Positions 44,731 through 56,538 of a stretch of DNA of 64,000 nucleotides are shown here, one piece after another; positions within the stretch are counted from its first letter, which is position 1; every line of letters begins with the position of its first letter. The stretch is from Calendula officinalis (lineage: Eukaryota > Streptophyta > Magnoliopsida > Asterales > Asteraceae): assembly GCA_963853835.1 (NCBI GenBank), contig OY970820.1:83200909-83264908 (forward strand). The letters run 5' to 3'. The position numbers were made by a program, and so were the translations under genes. The notes below the pieces were generated by a model, which saw nothing but the letters and a program-made list of their open reading frames with translations, did no database searches and was not told where the DNA came from.

Positions 44731-45368
44731 TTTTGAGAATTTGGGAAAGAGATGCAAAGCAAAGACCAACCCAACTTTTTGTTACTTGGCAATTTGGCTG
44801 ACTAAATCCACGCTATATGTAATTACGAATCCACCCTTGAAAGAATATTATAAAGCATCAAACTTTTATTTATTTTCCTTCATCCTAGACCTAATAAATA
44901 AGAGAATTAATTTATGTACTAATTTTTTAATGCATACATCATACAATATAAGTATTATTATAAATTATAAAAACAAATAAAATAACTATTATAGTATATA
45001 TATTAAAAATTATAATATAAAAATCACACCTAATAAACAAACATCCATACCAACCCAGCTTTGCAAGTTGCTAGACAATAAATGTTATAAAAAAAGGTTG
45101 AAACCGACAACCTCGACCGGCCCTATCGAACCCAACATCTAAGGATACTCGATGAGGGACATATTTTGACTCACCCAGCGCATACACATAATTCTCGTAT
45201 TAAAACATTTTCCTAAATCATTTATGTATATATTTATTTTTATTTATACTAAACTTAAACAAAACTAAATCGAAAAATTATAAAATGACCAAAATGGAAT
45301 GTAACTTTAGAATATTATAATAACACAAATAATCAACTAATTGAAAAACACCAGTTATATCCTATTAA
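44731..45368. other. AT-rich intergenic DNA
   Basis: I see no gene or named repeat. Confidence 0.5.
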
Positions 45369-46003
45369 CTAGCTACAAAACCCGCCCGATGGGCGGGTAT
45401 GCTGTAAATTTTAGTATGTAGAAAAATGTCCAAAAACTTTATATATTTATAAATGACATAATAATCGATAGATGTGATGATGATTTTGTACAAAAAAAAA
45501 AAACGGTAAATGAAGAAATGTTACACGGGCATTTTATTAAATGAAGAATCCAGCTTTTTATGCCGTAATCCGTAATATCTGAAGTCTGGTTCCGTTGCAC
45601 AATCCAGCTTTTTATGCCGTAATCATAGAATGCCGGTTTTATGGAAATTATATTGAGTCGTGTATCACTTCTGAATAAATACGATTGAGTCGCTGATTGA
45701 TCTTTTAAATATTTATTTGTTTCCTTGTATGTATGATCTTTTAAATAGTTATTTATTTGTTTCCTTGTATGTAGGAAGCCGTATATGGAGCATATGAATG
45801 TAGACCGTAAGCCGTACCAGATTCATTTGCCGTATATGGAGCGTATGAATGTAGACTGTAAGCTGTACCAGATTCGTTTGTATTAGTGCAAATGACGTGG
45901 ACCAATCAGGGAATTCCAAGTGGCATTATGGACGAATAGGAATGCTTGGAATTGCCATGGTGTCAAATCCTCTTCAAATTTAGGCCTCATATATAGGGTA
46001 GGA
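45369..46003 (-). mobile_element. short non-autonomous Helitron
   Basis: On the minus strand the 5' end is TCCTACCCTATATATGAGG preceded by A (46004). The 3' end is a strong hairpin, ACCCGCCCATCGGGCGGGT, then TTTGTAG, CTAG and T. TC start, hairpin, CTAG end and A/T insertion site are the Helitron hallmarks. The 635-bp body holds two internal duplications: CAGCTTTTTATGCCGTAATC twice (about 45549 and 45603), and a CCGTATATGGAGCATATGAA-type unit twice (about 45779 and 45831). It has no coding capacity. Confidence 0.75.
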
Positions 46004-46267
46004 TTCGTTTTCAATATAATAAACATGCATCAAATGAAAGGTAAAACTAGCGTTTCACAACTAAATTAATATTTATATTGTTCAGTTGTTATAATTAGAT
46101 TTGTAATTTTTGTCATAAAATTTAATCAAATGACCTTAATTAATTCTTTTTGAGTATTTAAGTAGTCTCGAACTATAATTCTCTAAAAAAAACTTACACA
46201 TTTGATTATCCAGTTTCTCTCTTTAACTTTTAACCACATTAAATGGGCCATTTGAACCATTGAATGA

Positions 46268-46430
46268 TTAGCCTAACGATAAAGACATCTAAACTAATCT
46301 CTTAACGATCACGAGTTCGATCTTTTTCCTAGGTTAACATTTGTCATATGACCAGGAGAATGTTCATAAATAGTCACCCCAACAATTAAGTTACATATAT
46401 TACAATCAAAACTCGGCCACCTGAAAAACT
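46268..46430 (+). mobile_element. tRNA-derived SINE, degraded
   Basis: GATTAGCCTAACGATAAAGA resembles a box A region and CACGAGTTCGATC (about 46311-46323) is a box B. The body ACATTTGTCATATGACCAGG, then AGTCACCCCAACAATTAAG, matches in layout the SINE at 56895-57060. Confidence 0.55.
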
Positions 46431-46883
46431 CGTTGTGAACAACAATATTTTCTAATAAAGAAAGAAATGGGGCCATTTGGCCATGTCCCTTGACCAAGGT
46501 CTGTCGTAATAAACAAAGAAACAGCATAATGTAATTGGTGGCTACAAACAAAGGGTACTGTCTGGTGTAATTTAAGGTATAGTCGTGATACCCTTTATAA
46601 GCAAACGTAAGATTTCTAACCAACAACTACCTAACACACATAAGGTCCCACAACCTATTATTGCCGTTTCATTTCGTAACATAAAATAATCAAAATTATG
46701 TACAAACACGACATGGGTAGATCGGCCATCTAATAAAGGTGATAATGGACAAAAACTATCATAAAAAGACATTATGAATATGTACCGTTAGTTCTAGTAC
46801 GCGATTTGGTTTGTACATTAAGACAACTTAGAACAAAATGAGGTAAATGCGACTTTATTAACATTTGAATTGGTTGATATAGA
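46431..46883. other. intergenic DNA
   Basis: I see no gene or recognisable element in this stretch. Confidence 0.5.
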
Positions 46884-46892
46884 TTGTATTTA

Positions 46893-48114
46893 GAGTAAAT
46901 TACACGAATGATCCCTATGGTTTACACAATGTTTTAAATTTGGTCCCTAAATCTCGGTAAATACACCCGTAGTCACTGTGGTTTACACTTCGTATTGGTT
47001 TTGGTCCCTAATACTACAGACGTCAAATATGGCTGTTAAATTTTTTGAAATACCTAAAATACCCCTTAACTTATACTCTTTCTTCTCTTATCTTCTTCCA
47101 TATACTCCTTCTACAATATCATCCCCTAAATGAACTCTGAATCACAATCCCCCAAATCAACTAACCCTAACTCCCTTTTAAGCTATTTGTGCGAATCCAA
47201 ACAGCCACATCGTCTCTTCCTTTTTGTGCAACATTCCGGCTGCAACAGCCCCATGGTTTTTAACTGCTTTTTTTGTTAGCACTGGTGCAAAACGTCGACA
47301 AAATCAATACCCGCAACATCTGAGATTGTATGGCCATCAATATCGAACCTGAAATCTAAAAACACACACTTCGAATCGAACCTGATTTTGTGGGTGTCGC
47401 CGGAGATCGTTGGACCACCCCCTTCTTCGCTTTCGGTCCACCCCTCTTCTAGGTGTTACTGATTTTGTGGGTTTCAGACTCCGAATCAATCATAATCAAC
47501 ACCAAAAATTAGTGATTTACTAATTTTGACGATGATGATCGATGTTGATGATGATGATCGAGTGATGAATATAATGATGATGGTGGTGGTGGTGGAAGAG
47601 AGCGACGATTGGGGTCTGCAGCCGGTTATTTGGCGGTGGCGTCTGGTTGAATTCCAGCGACAAGCACAAAGATCGAACATAGGTTGAGAGATGAAATGGA
47701 ACAATGAGAGAAATGGGTCTTGTTTTGGATGGAATTTCAGACATTGGATGAAATTGGGGTTATTGATTGTTGTAAACTATTGTTGATGATGATCATGGGA
47801 AGAGAATTGTGTTGTATTTCGATTGTATTTAGAGAAGATGCAGGTTCTTGTTTTTAGAGAGTGAGAAAGTAAATTGAAGAAGGAATAGCGAGAGAGAGAA
47901 AGTAAATTGAAAAATTAAATGAAAATAATATAAAGTACAGAGGGCATTTTGGTCACTTTAAAATATTTAACATCCCAATTTAACGTCTGTTAGTATTAGG
48001 GACCAAAACCAATATGAAGTGTAAACCACAATGACTACGGGTGTAATTACTGAGACTTAGGGACCAAATCCAAAACATTGTGTAAACCACAGGGACCATT
48101 CGTGTAATTTACTC
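46893..48114. mobile_element. Mutator-like element with long inverted arms (Pack-MULE-like)
   Basis: TTGTATTTA flanks it perfectly (46884-46892 and 48115-48123). The arms are about 170 bases and clearly inverted, starting GAGTAAATTACACGAATG on both sides and including GTTTACACAATGTTTT and GGTCCCTAA. The interior (about 47090-47900) is less AT-rich, with segments that look transcribed or exon-derived and a GATGATGATGATC repeat at about 47530-47575. No transposase was seen. The internal stretch could be captured gene sequence, which would make it a Pack-MULE, but I do not recognise the donor. Confidence 0.8.
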
Positions 48115-48123
48115 TTGTATTTA

Positions 48124-48706
48124 TCTCAAAAGGGTCAAATAGAAAAATTAACTAGAAAGAGAAGTGTCAAGTGAATCAAAAGGAGTAACGATGAGTGTTT
48201 TAACTGAAAAACCGAGCTGGAGCTGGTTGGACCTGGTTTACCGTTTTCGAGACAGTTATCGGTTCTCCTCTTGTCTTTTTTCATTTTTCTTGGTTTCGGT
48301 CCTGTTGGGTTGCCGTTTTTTGGGTTCCAGAACCAGAATTTGGTAATTCCGAGTCTTATGTAACTTCTCAAAAGCATGGTACTCAATGATTGATGATCTA
48401 GTTTTCGATTTTAATCGGTTCAAAACCTAAAATGATTGGATAGAACTAAAACCAGAACCAAAACCATTATTTCAATTTGTATCTCGGTTCTTGTCCTTTT
48501 AAATGTCAAGTTTCAGACTTTTCAGTTCCAGTCTGGTTCCTGAACTGAACATATCCCTGAAAAAGAGGTTGGAAGTAGCGTAAATTCAGGTTTTAGAGCA
48601 CATCTTCTCATTAGAAGTTTAGATCATTACTTTTGTATCATGAATTAAGTTATAGTTATTTATAAATTCAGAAATCATTAGAAGTTTAGATCATTACCTA
48701 ATGTTA
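48124..48706. other. decayed hAT-like sequence
   Basis: A stretch rich in CGGTTC/GAACCAG words ends at about 48560 with, in reverse, CAGGGATATGTTCAGTTCAG, a hAT-like terminus. No partner end or target duplication is clear. A phrase around ATCATGAATTAAGTTATAG at 48638 recurs at 49158, where a Stowaway MITE interrupts it. Confidence 0.35.
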
Positions 48707-49135
48707 AAGGTAGTCTAAGGATTTTAGCTAGGCCCAAGGGACAATTAATAGGCATTGGATCATGAAAAAGTTAAAGGTCAAGATCAAAATTCTAACCATA
48801 CAAACACATGTGCTTCAATACATCAATACTCCACCCACCTCCCGGCGACCGGAGACGGCGGTCGGCGGCGGCCGGCGGTGGTGGTCGTGACTTAAAACAC
48901 ATGTGTTTGAAACACACGTGCTTCGTAGTTCGTATGCTCCCCTATGTTCTAGAAACTCACGTTTTTAGTGAAACATATGTGTTTCGTGACTTGAAACACA
49001 TGTGTTTCGTGACTTGAAACACATGTGTTTCGTAGTTCGTATGCTCCTCTGTGTTTTAAGAGATTTGATCTTGACCATTTTGATCCAATAACTAGGATTT
49101 ATCTCTTGAGACTATGCAAAACCATTGGACTTCCT
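48707..49135. mobile_element. small TIR element with AAACACATGTGTTT palindromes
   Basis: The arms match the family at 26692-28375: left AAGGTAGTCTAAGG then GGCCCAAGGGACA and GGTCAAGATCAAA; right in reverse AAGGAAGTCC then GGTCAAGATCAAATC. Inside are a CCGGCGGTGG GC-rich block and several AAACACATGTGTTT palindromes. Among these are a near-tandem GTGACTTGAAACACATGTG repeat at about 48988-49030 and two GTAGTTCGTATGCTCC phrases. It is a short cousin of the large array element. Confidence 0.75.
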
Positions 49136-49174
49136 TGAAGACAACTTTACTTTTGTATCATGAATTAAGTTATA

Positions 49175-49438
49175 CTCCCTCCGTCCCTAAATAAAGTTCC
49201 CATTTGCCCTTCAAGTTTTGTCCCTAAATAAAGTTCCCATTTCTCAAACATAAGGGCCCCACTTAATATAATAATATTATTACCAATACTTTCACCACTA
49301 ACTATCTCTTAAAACACTTTCTCTCTCCAATCAAACCTTATATTTTAATCAAAAGTAATATCAAATACCCCACCACTAACTATCTCCTAAAATGTTGTGC
49401 CCAACACAAATGGGAACTTTATTTAGGGACGGAGGGAG
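49175..49438. mobile_element. intact Stowaway MITE
   Basis: CTCCCTCCGTCCCTAAATAAA on the left and TTTATTTAGGGACGGAGGGAG on the right (each end quoted only over its first bases) are perfect inverted ends with TA at 49173-49174 and 49439-49440. The interior is the same as that of the split copy at 29313-30335 in several blocks. The perfect ends suggest recent activity. Confidence 0.92.
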
Positions 49439-49440
49439 TA

Positions 49441-49957
49441 GTTATTTATAAATTAAGAAAAAGGAAACTATTAATAGATGTAGCAAAATCCCATATTTAC
49501 AACACAGAATAAGTGAAATTTCATTTTACAGAACTACTAAAAATAATTGTCAAAAAGGAACCATAAATGAACTTTCACTAACGTTTGATGAGACAATTTT
49601 ATTAATGTACCACATTGTCAAATTTCGAATCTTTAATTACCTTTCTTAATAATTTCCGGAAAAAAAAAGACAGATAAGCGATTGCGGGACAGCACAATCC
49701 GACACATTCCGTTTTGACTCATACAAAAAACGACCTTAAAAAAAGCATTGACCCATTAATTTTTCAGATAAAACGGTTTCTTGATGAAATCATCTATCAT
49801 CTTCCACATGTGTAGCAGCAGTATCATATCGGTAAGAACTAGAAGAAGGAACTGCTACTAAAGAATGCGGAAGATAACGTTCAACCAAATCAGAATCCTC
49901 ATCATAACGATTGTACGGTTGAGATTGACACAAACCCATTACAGGATCATGACCCGT
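49441..49957. other. intergenic DNA
   Basis: I see no gene that I trust. A minus-strand frame at 49790-49975 has no recognisable domain. Confidence 0.4.
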
Positions 49958-50325
49958 TGGATAGAAGATTGACACTTAGATATGCTGACATTTTGGTTTT
50001 TGGATGGGTTGGGGGGAAACACGCGTGTGTGGATCTAACCGGAGTTTCTCCTCTCGTGGGTTTGAGTAGTCGGAGTGTTACGGTGGGACAACCTGCTTTG
50101 AAAGCCACATCGTGTAAAATGACAAAGCATGAGAAAACATGCATTGAAAATCAACACGTGTTTATTCTTTTTGCATTTGATACTTTCGGTTTCCTTGCAC
50201 CTTAGGCGGTGGAGCTTCTCAACACACATAGATCTACAAATGTTGTTTTTAAAAGAATTAATTTTGCAATTCAAAAAGGGATATCGACACAGCTTGTTGC
50301 CCGTTTACCTTCTTTCTCTACGTAA
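49958..50325 (+). pseudogene. fragment of a conserved plant repeat-encoded protein
   Basis: The plus strand encodes LRYADILVFGWVGGKHACVD, then LTGVSPLVGLSSRS, KMTKHEKTCIENQHVFI and FAFDTFGFLAP. After a stop it continues with AVELLN-like, STNVVFKRINFAIQKG and QLVARLP. I recall this block as a very common plant genomic sequence, usually annotated as reverse-transcriptase- or auxilin-like, in repeats and pseudogenes. Stops and the lack of any start or partner domain make it a remnant. The exact source element is uncertain. Confidence 0.6.
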
Positions 50326-50630
50326 AAAATGATCTTTATCTAATTATCAAATGAAAATAAGTCACAGAAGACAAGAAAAAACAATAACTTGAAAAATGAT
50401 GGGAATAATAATATTAATAATAAAATATATAAACTGACGACAGCCAATGTATTTTTAAAAACCTTAGAAGTAGTAATTCAAAAGCTATATACACTACTCT
50501 GGATCAATTCCAATAACTTCAACAATAGATTCACAAATCATCTTGTTATCCAAATTCATTCTCTTCTCAAGGTTTTCTACTCTTGGGTTGAGTCTAATTG
50601 GTTAATGAACTCGAACTCGGTCCAAAATGA

Positions 50631-53600
50631 TCAAAATTGTTCTAATACAACCTTGCGCATGAAGTCCTCAGGTGCTGTACAATAAAAGACATATCATATA
50701 GTTTTTAGATAATTAAAAATCCGTTACATATTTTTGGACAACTAGTATAATTTTAATAAATAGGAGAAACATACCTAATCCATTAGTGAACAATTTGAAT
50801 TGACCAAGAGCTTGCCTGATGAACATTTCAACACCACTCACAACCGTTACTCCAACTTCTACAGCCTCTTGCAATAATCTAGTGTTTCTAGGTGTATAAA
50901 CCGCATCAAATACAAGATCATACGATCCCAAATTCTCCTAATTAAATTACAACACATATTATGTCAATTTAATTACCCCATTCAAACACAAGACAGAGAG
51001 AAAAATAAAAATAAAAACCTTTGAAACAGGTGTCAGATGTACATCTGGTTCCATACCAATAGCAGAACAATTTGCAAGAATCATCCCTTTTTCAGGACAA
51101 AAAGTGTCCAATTGTTCCATAGGTAAAGCCTCACCTGAAACTGCTCGTGCAAGAGACACTGCTCTATCTATCCATATAATTAGGGTCAGAAAATAATAAT
51201 AATAACAAATTCAAATTAGTTAACATGTAAAGAAAGTCAAAGCATTTACCGAAATTTCGGTTGAAAATGATGACTCGTGCTCCTTTGCTTTTGGCACCAA
51301 AAGCTAGTGCTCTTCCTGCACCTCCTGCTCCAACCAACACAAACAATTTTCCAGCAATGGGGGACGTTTTTGGTATTTCCCCATTTGAAATCTGGGTCTC
51401 TGTTCACCAGTAAAATAAAATTAGTTACTTATCGTGGTTAATTTAAACTATACAATTAAAAAGTAGCAAAATATAACATTACCTTGCAGTGCATCTTCTA
51501 TTGCAGTAATGCAAGCATCACAATCTGTGTTGTAACCAACCAGCTTTCCATCAGCCGGCCGCCTAACAATGGTGTTTACAGCTCCTATTGACTGATATTA
51601 AAATAAATAAATTATTTTCAAATCAGTATGTGCACAACAGATTTAAACTTTTTTCATATTTAATTGCAGACACAAAAAGGTAAAAAAAATTTATACTTAT
51701 ATTTATAGTACTTTTTTTAGTTACCTTAGCAAGGGGGTCAACTTCATCACAACATGCTACAGCTGCTTCCTTATGTGGCAATCCAATACTATTTGTTCCA
51801 TAAAAAATAATACATGCGCACATTAGTCAATAAGCAGTTACATTTCTAATCATATTTGACTAATTAATCATTTTTAATGATATTTAAATAATATTTAGTA
51901 CCTAAAACCAGCAAAGTCCGTGCACGAGTAGACTCTGAGGAACTCCTTAATATTATCAACAAGTAGCGGGACATAAATTCCATTATAACCACAATATCTG
52001 AAAGCAGGATTATGCAACAAAGGACCTTTACTATGACCTACTGGATTTGAAACAACACCAAATACTTTTGTATCCAAATTTACATTATCGAGCTTATAAA
52101 CATTCTTGATGCTGAGTACAGGTGGCAAACCAGGTATGGATTTTCCTCCCAATGAACAATAAACCATGAAGGCACCATATTTTGGGCCCAATAATTGGCT
52201 TATAAGCCCTCTGTCTCCAACAGCTCTTACAATCACAGGGACCTGCAAATTTCACCCAAAATCAATCAGCAATGATCATTCAAATGTGCATCCAAACACC
52301 GCCTAAAATGTCACAAGTATTCATACCTGAGAATGAGTAAGCACGTGGAAAACAGGTGCTACATCTGTAATATAAGCCACCTCAGTCACAACTTTAACAA
52401 CATCAGCTCCAGTAGATTGGAGCCCTACCAGCAAATTGCCTAATTTTTCTTTGCAATGAACTCCACTTTTCAAGTAGCTTGATACAATTATTTTGCTATT
52501 TTCTCGTTTTTGCATAACTTCATTAATCACATCGGAACCCAACTGAAACAACCGCAAAATCACAAATAAACAACATCGCATCATACATTTAATCGAGGAA
52601 GCCTTCTGGCTGAAGCGAATAGAATTTAATTTTCTAAATTTCGGGATACAATCGAGGTTATGATCGTAAAGAAAGAGGCCTAACCTCGAAATCGATTTCG
52701 ACGAATTCGACATTTAATTCGATGGCGAGTCTCAACACTTGCAAGCATTTGTGATTCAAATCTGCTTTACGTGAATTTTTCTGCGAATTTAACCTGCAAA
52801 TTATGAACAGAGTCATCCACCGTCAGCACAGTTTGAAGGGCCCGTCAGAACTTTTGGGCTTAAATAGGCCCAGAGCTTATAGAACTCTTGGGCTTAAATC
52901 GGCTCAATCACAAAATAATCACAAATAATAAGTACTAATACCATTTCTTAATTATGAAATAGAAATAGTAAATTTCGTATGCGAATATTTTGTAGATATA
53001 AAATAAAATAAGAATATTTTAGTAAAAGCGGATACAATTTCCCCAGTGATAACGAGTGAGTAGTGACGATTGAAGATGACACGACCATGAAGTGATGAAG
53101 TTGATGTTATCCAACTCCTGCCACACCCCACCATGTCCATCCCCCCATATCTCGTGTACCATGTACATTTACTGATCTTATCCTAGTTTGTTACTTCAAA
53201 AGTCTAGCATGTACATTTGTGATTTGTAAATAACACCATTTATGATGTCTCGCGTTAAGATTATCAATTTTTTAGAGAAAACAAAATGTATATTTTAGAA
53301 ATATGGTCACATTATATTTGTTTTTCTTCAATATGTATCCTAGATATTAACAATAAACCTATTATTATTTCACAAGTTTAGTATAAGTATTTTAAGTACA
53401 ATAGTATTATACTGAAAAAACTTCGGTAATATGTGACTCTAGCACATATTAAAAGATATAACTGATTATTGATGATCTCTAATTCTTTTCACTAAACTTG
53501 TTTTTTCTTTGCCTGCATTCCTAAAACACTTTTTTTTACTGAATTATAGCAAAGTATAACTTGTAGAACAAAACAAAACATTTACATTTATATAAAAAAT

Positions 53601-55094
53601 TTAATTTATTTAATTTATTTTTTATGTTCCGTTAAAACACATTAAGAAAACTCGTACTAAAATAGTAGTACTAAGATATATTTATATTCTTTATTTTTTA
53701 TTTTATTTCGTATCTTATTAAACTTCGTAGTAAATAAATGTAACTATCATTGCTCTATGAGTCTACTCACATGATATCAAAAAGTGTACTAGAATTAGTT
53801 GATATTATTATAGAATAGAAAGTAATAAATTATTAGGAGATAAAGACACCGATTTAATTTACTAGTAATAGTAATATGGTGACTTGGATCCATAGCCACC
53901 TACACTTTCCAGTTTCCATGTGCATCTGCACCTAGACTCTCGTCGTCTTATCAACCTTTATTTATTCCCACCTTCCCATTTTTTGTTGTACTATTTAACA
54001 ACTTCATGGGCCAAATTTGAAGTATACACAAAACTACAAGGGTGAAATGAGAGTGGTCGTATTTTGATGTTCATATCTATGTACCAAAGTATCCCAACAC
54101 TTCTAAATTCATACTTCAAACCTAAACCCTTAAACCAAACATACCATAATTCAAACAATATCAACTTATGGATTCTAAAACATAACAAGCAACCAAATAG
54201 CTTATAGCCTAACGGTATAAGGTGTTCCTTATTAGCATATGATCATAAGTTTGAGTCTCGTTGTAAACTGTAGATTTATGAATAGTTTAGAGGGTGTGTA
54301 TCTTCTGTTAAAAAAAACATAACAAACTATGTAAATTACCAAACTAACCCCACCGCAGAACTACATTTGTCAAAATTGAGATCATTGTAGACACGATCAA
54401 ATATATGTCATCGATAATAAGACAACAACAATGAAAGCAAAAGAATTCAGCTTGATGTTAAAGTGCTATGTCGACTAATATGACAATTTTGGACTTTTGG
54501 GTTGCTTATATAGTCATTTTGATATATGGAACCGTATCAAGGGGAAAAGGAAACATAAAGCATCCAACTTGAAGATAATTGACAATAGGAGGTGAGTATT
54601 TACAATAAAAATTGATTACTACACAACAAATATTATGAATTTGACTATGTTATCCTTCTACGACAAGAGACAAAAAAACAAAAAACAAATGTATGACAGT
54701 GTGAGATGAAGAGTAAAAGTATGAAATAAAAATTGTTTGTTGCGTATAAATAAATATAAATCACTTTTCTTTGACAATAGTATTGTCTCTCAACTAAAAT
54801 GACAATTTTGGGTTTTTGTTTGAGTTAAGGATGTGATATGTGCATAAAAGGTCAATTAATTATAAGGTGAAAATGTTAAATAAAAGAAAGAAGAGGGTAC
54901 CTAAATGAAACAATTGCAGGGAGATTTCTCTGTTTCAAAAGAAGCTCAACATCCGAAATACTAGAGATAGAATCCATACAAAGCTCAACAAGATCTGCAC
55001 CTTCTTCTTTTGCTTTCTCCATTGATTTCGCCATTTCTTCTCTGGTTTCACTTTCAATTGTAGCACATAATAGAAGTTTGTTATTGAATCCCAT
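50631..55094 (-). CDS. fused DHQ dehydratase/shikimate dehydrogenase paralog, quinate-dehydrogenase-like
   Basis: The canonical enzyme makes dehydroshikimate and then shikimate. Exons in transcript order: 55094-54901, 52793-52685, 52542-52327, 52242-51902, 51788-51725, 51591-51483, 51399-51250, 51167-51019, 50937-50775 and 50674-50631, giving 512 residues. The dehydratase domain spans about 1-230, with Schiff-base lysine K151 (GADVVKVVTEV), but the usual SYH histidine is Leu125. The dehydrogenase domain has catalytic K293 and D331 (GYNTD), N314, and the NADP loop GAGGAG (368-373). The usual HSKSP is HSKGP (G246) and the usual T-x-P-x-K is GLPHK (G289). As I recall, these two glycine changes mark plant quinate dehydrogenases. 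No transit peptide precedes the first domain, so it is probably cytosolic. Confidence 0.9.
54189..54317 (+). mobile_element. tRNA-derived SINE with target duplication, in intron 1
   Basis: TATAGCCTAACGGTATAAGG (box A-like) and AAGTTTGAGTCTCG (box B-like) are followed by a short body and an A8 tail. ACATAACAA occurs on both sides (about 54180-54188 and 54318-54326), consistent with a target duplication. It lies within the 2.1-kb first intron of the dehydrogenase gene. Confidence 0.75.
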
Positions 55095-55175
55095 CTGTGA
55101 GCTTGGTGGGGGGGGGGGGGGGGTAGGTAGTGAGAGGGGGGGTGATTCAAAGGAGTAGAGAATAAATGAGCTGAC

Positions 55176-55184
55176 TTATATAAG
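55176..55184 (-). promoter_or_regulatory. TATA box of the dehydrogenase gene
   Basis: The minus strand reads CTTATATAA about 85 bases upstream of the start codon. Transcription would begin near 55147, leaving a leader of about 50 bases. That leaves no room for an upstream in-frame transit peptide exon unless another promoter exists. The leader includes a C-run (G-run on the plus strand, about 55107-55122). Confidence 0.6.
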
Positions 55185-55192
55185 AAAAATCT

Positions 55193-56401
55193 TTGTGTGT
55201 GTGTGTGGCATTATTTTATAGAATCCTAAATGAAATTGAAGTTTCTTAATTTCTCGTGGCCTAAATAAATGGCCATTGCTACCTACCCCTTATTTTAAGA
55301 GTTTGCATATTGCCTCTTTCCTTTCAGTTTCTCAACTTTTGGCCCCACTGAGAAAGATGGGAATTTCGATATCAAACCAACGATTGTTTCCAGTTGATTT
55401 GATAAGACATGTTTGTATATAATATAAAGGACTCGAAACATTATAATATTAAATGATTGGTGGTTATGAACAAGGTTGCTAATCACCAGAATAAAAATAC
55501 ACTTTTAAACTATTTACAATTCGGAATAGGCGCGAGGACGGTTCAATAACTAAATTGAATAGCTCGATTAGCCGAGAACCGAGAAAATGGCTGTTGGTGA
55601 ACTGAGGACTGAATCGATGACGTGTTGGACCGGACTGAGAACTAAGATTTTCCATTTATTCAACTTTTTCAGTTTTAGACTTGAGAACCAGACATGTATA
55701 GTTGGATTTAGTTTGGTCCGGTCCACGGTTCCTATCGATTCTCAGTGTAGTTTTGATTATGCACATTTCACAATTTTTCCTTCATTTGTATTATTGTTTT
55801 CTTTGTTGATAGGATGTTAGGCACGTTCAACATCTATCATTTCTATGATATATTACGCATAAAGTTGTGTTTTAATCATTCTCATTTGGTTATTATATAA
55901 AAGATGTTTGATATTTTAACTAAACATGATTCTTCATTTTTAACCAAAAACTAAATACTACCTAAATTTTAGACAAGAAACGTTGTAATGTTAGCAACAC
56001 ATTGCCATTAGTTCTTTCTTACATTTTGTCGTTAATAATGTTGCAATAACTAGTTTTGACCTCCATATTGTATATTCTACAAAAATGAAAATCATTTTAC
56101 TAGATAACAATTTTAAACTATGAAGAAACCGAAATTTTTTAGGAAATATACTTGTTACTTTTGTATACAACCTATTAATACTTTTGTATACAACCTATTA
56201 TATTTAGAGTTAATATATCCACCACAAAAACTATATCACACACCATAATCTATATTTTAATATGTTTGTACAATCTGCTTTAAAACTTGTCAAGTGTAGT
56301 GAGTGAAGTACTTTTTATAGTGTAGATATCTTATCCATTTCATATTTGCTAACACTATTCTTTCTTTGCATTTAAAAAGTTATAGATCTAAAACTATTAA
56401 C
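55193..56401. other. intergenic region upstream of the dehydrogenase gene
   Basis: It contains a GT microsatellite at about 55195-55207. A decayed stretch at about 55530-55790 is rich in GAACCGAGAAC and GGTCCGGTC words, similar in style to the hAT-like remnant near 48200. A 26-base phrase (ACTTTTGTATACAACCTATTA) is repeated in tandem near 56157-56205. No gene is evident. Confidence 0.45.
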
Positions 56402-56538
56402 CATATTAGATTCCAAAAAAATCAATTAATGAATCGCTTAACTTGTACATATTAGATTCCAAAAAATCAATTAATGAATCGCTTAACTTGTACATATTAG
56501 ATTCCAAAAAATCAGTTAATGAATCGCTTAACTTGTAC
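56402..56538 (+). repeat. three tandem copies of a 45-46-bp unit
   Basis: Each unit begins CATATTAGATTCCAAAAAA and ends GAATCGCTTAACTTGTA. The starts are 56402, 56448 and 56493. The copies differ by an A-run length change and one base. Confidence 0.92.

Noticed and set aside
47486..47744. His- and Ser-rich minus-strand frames
   Set aside because: They translate the GATGATGATG microsatellite in the Mutator-like element.
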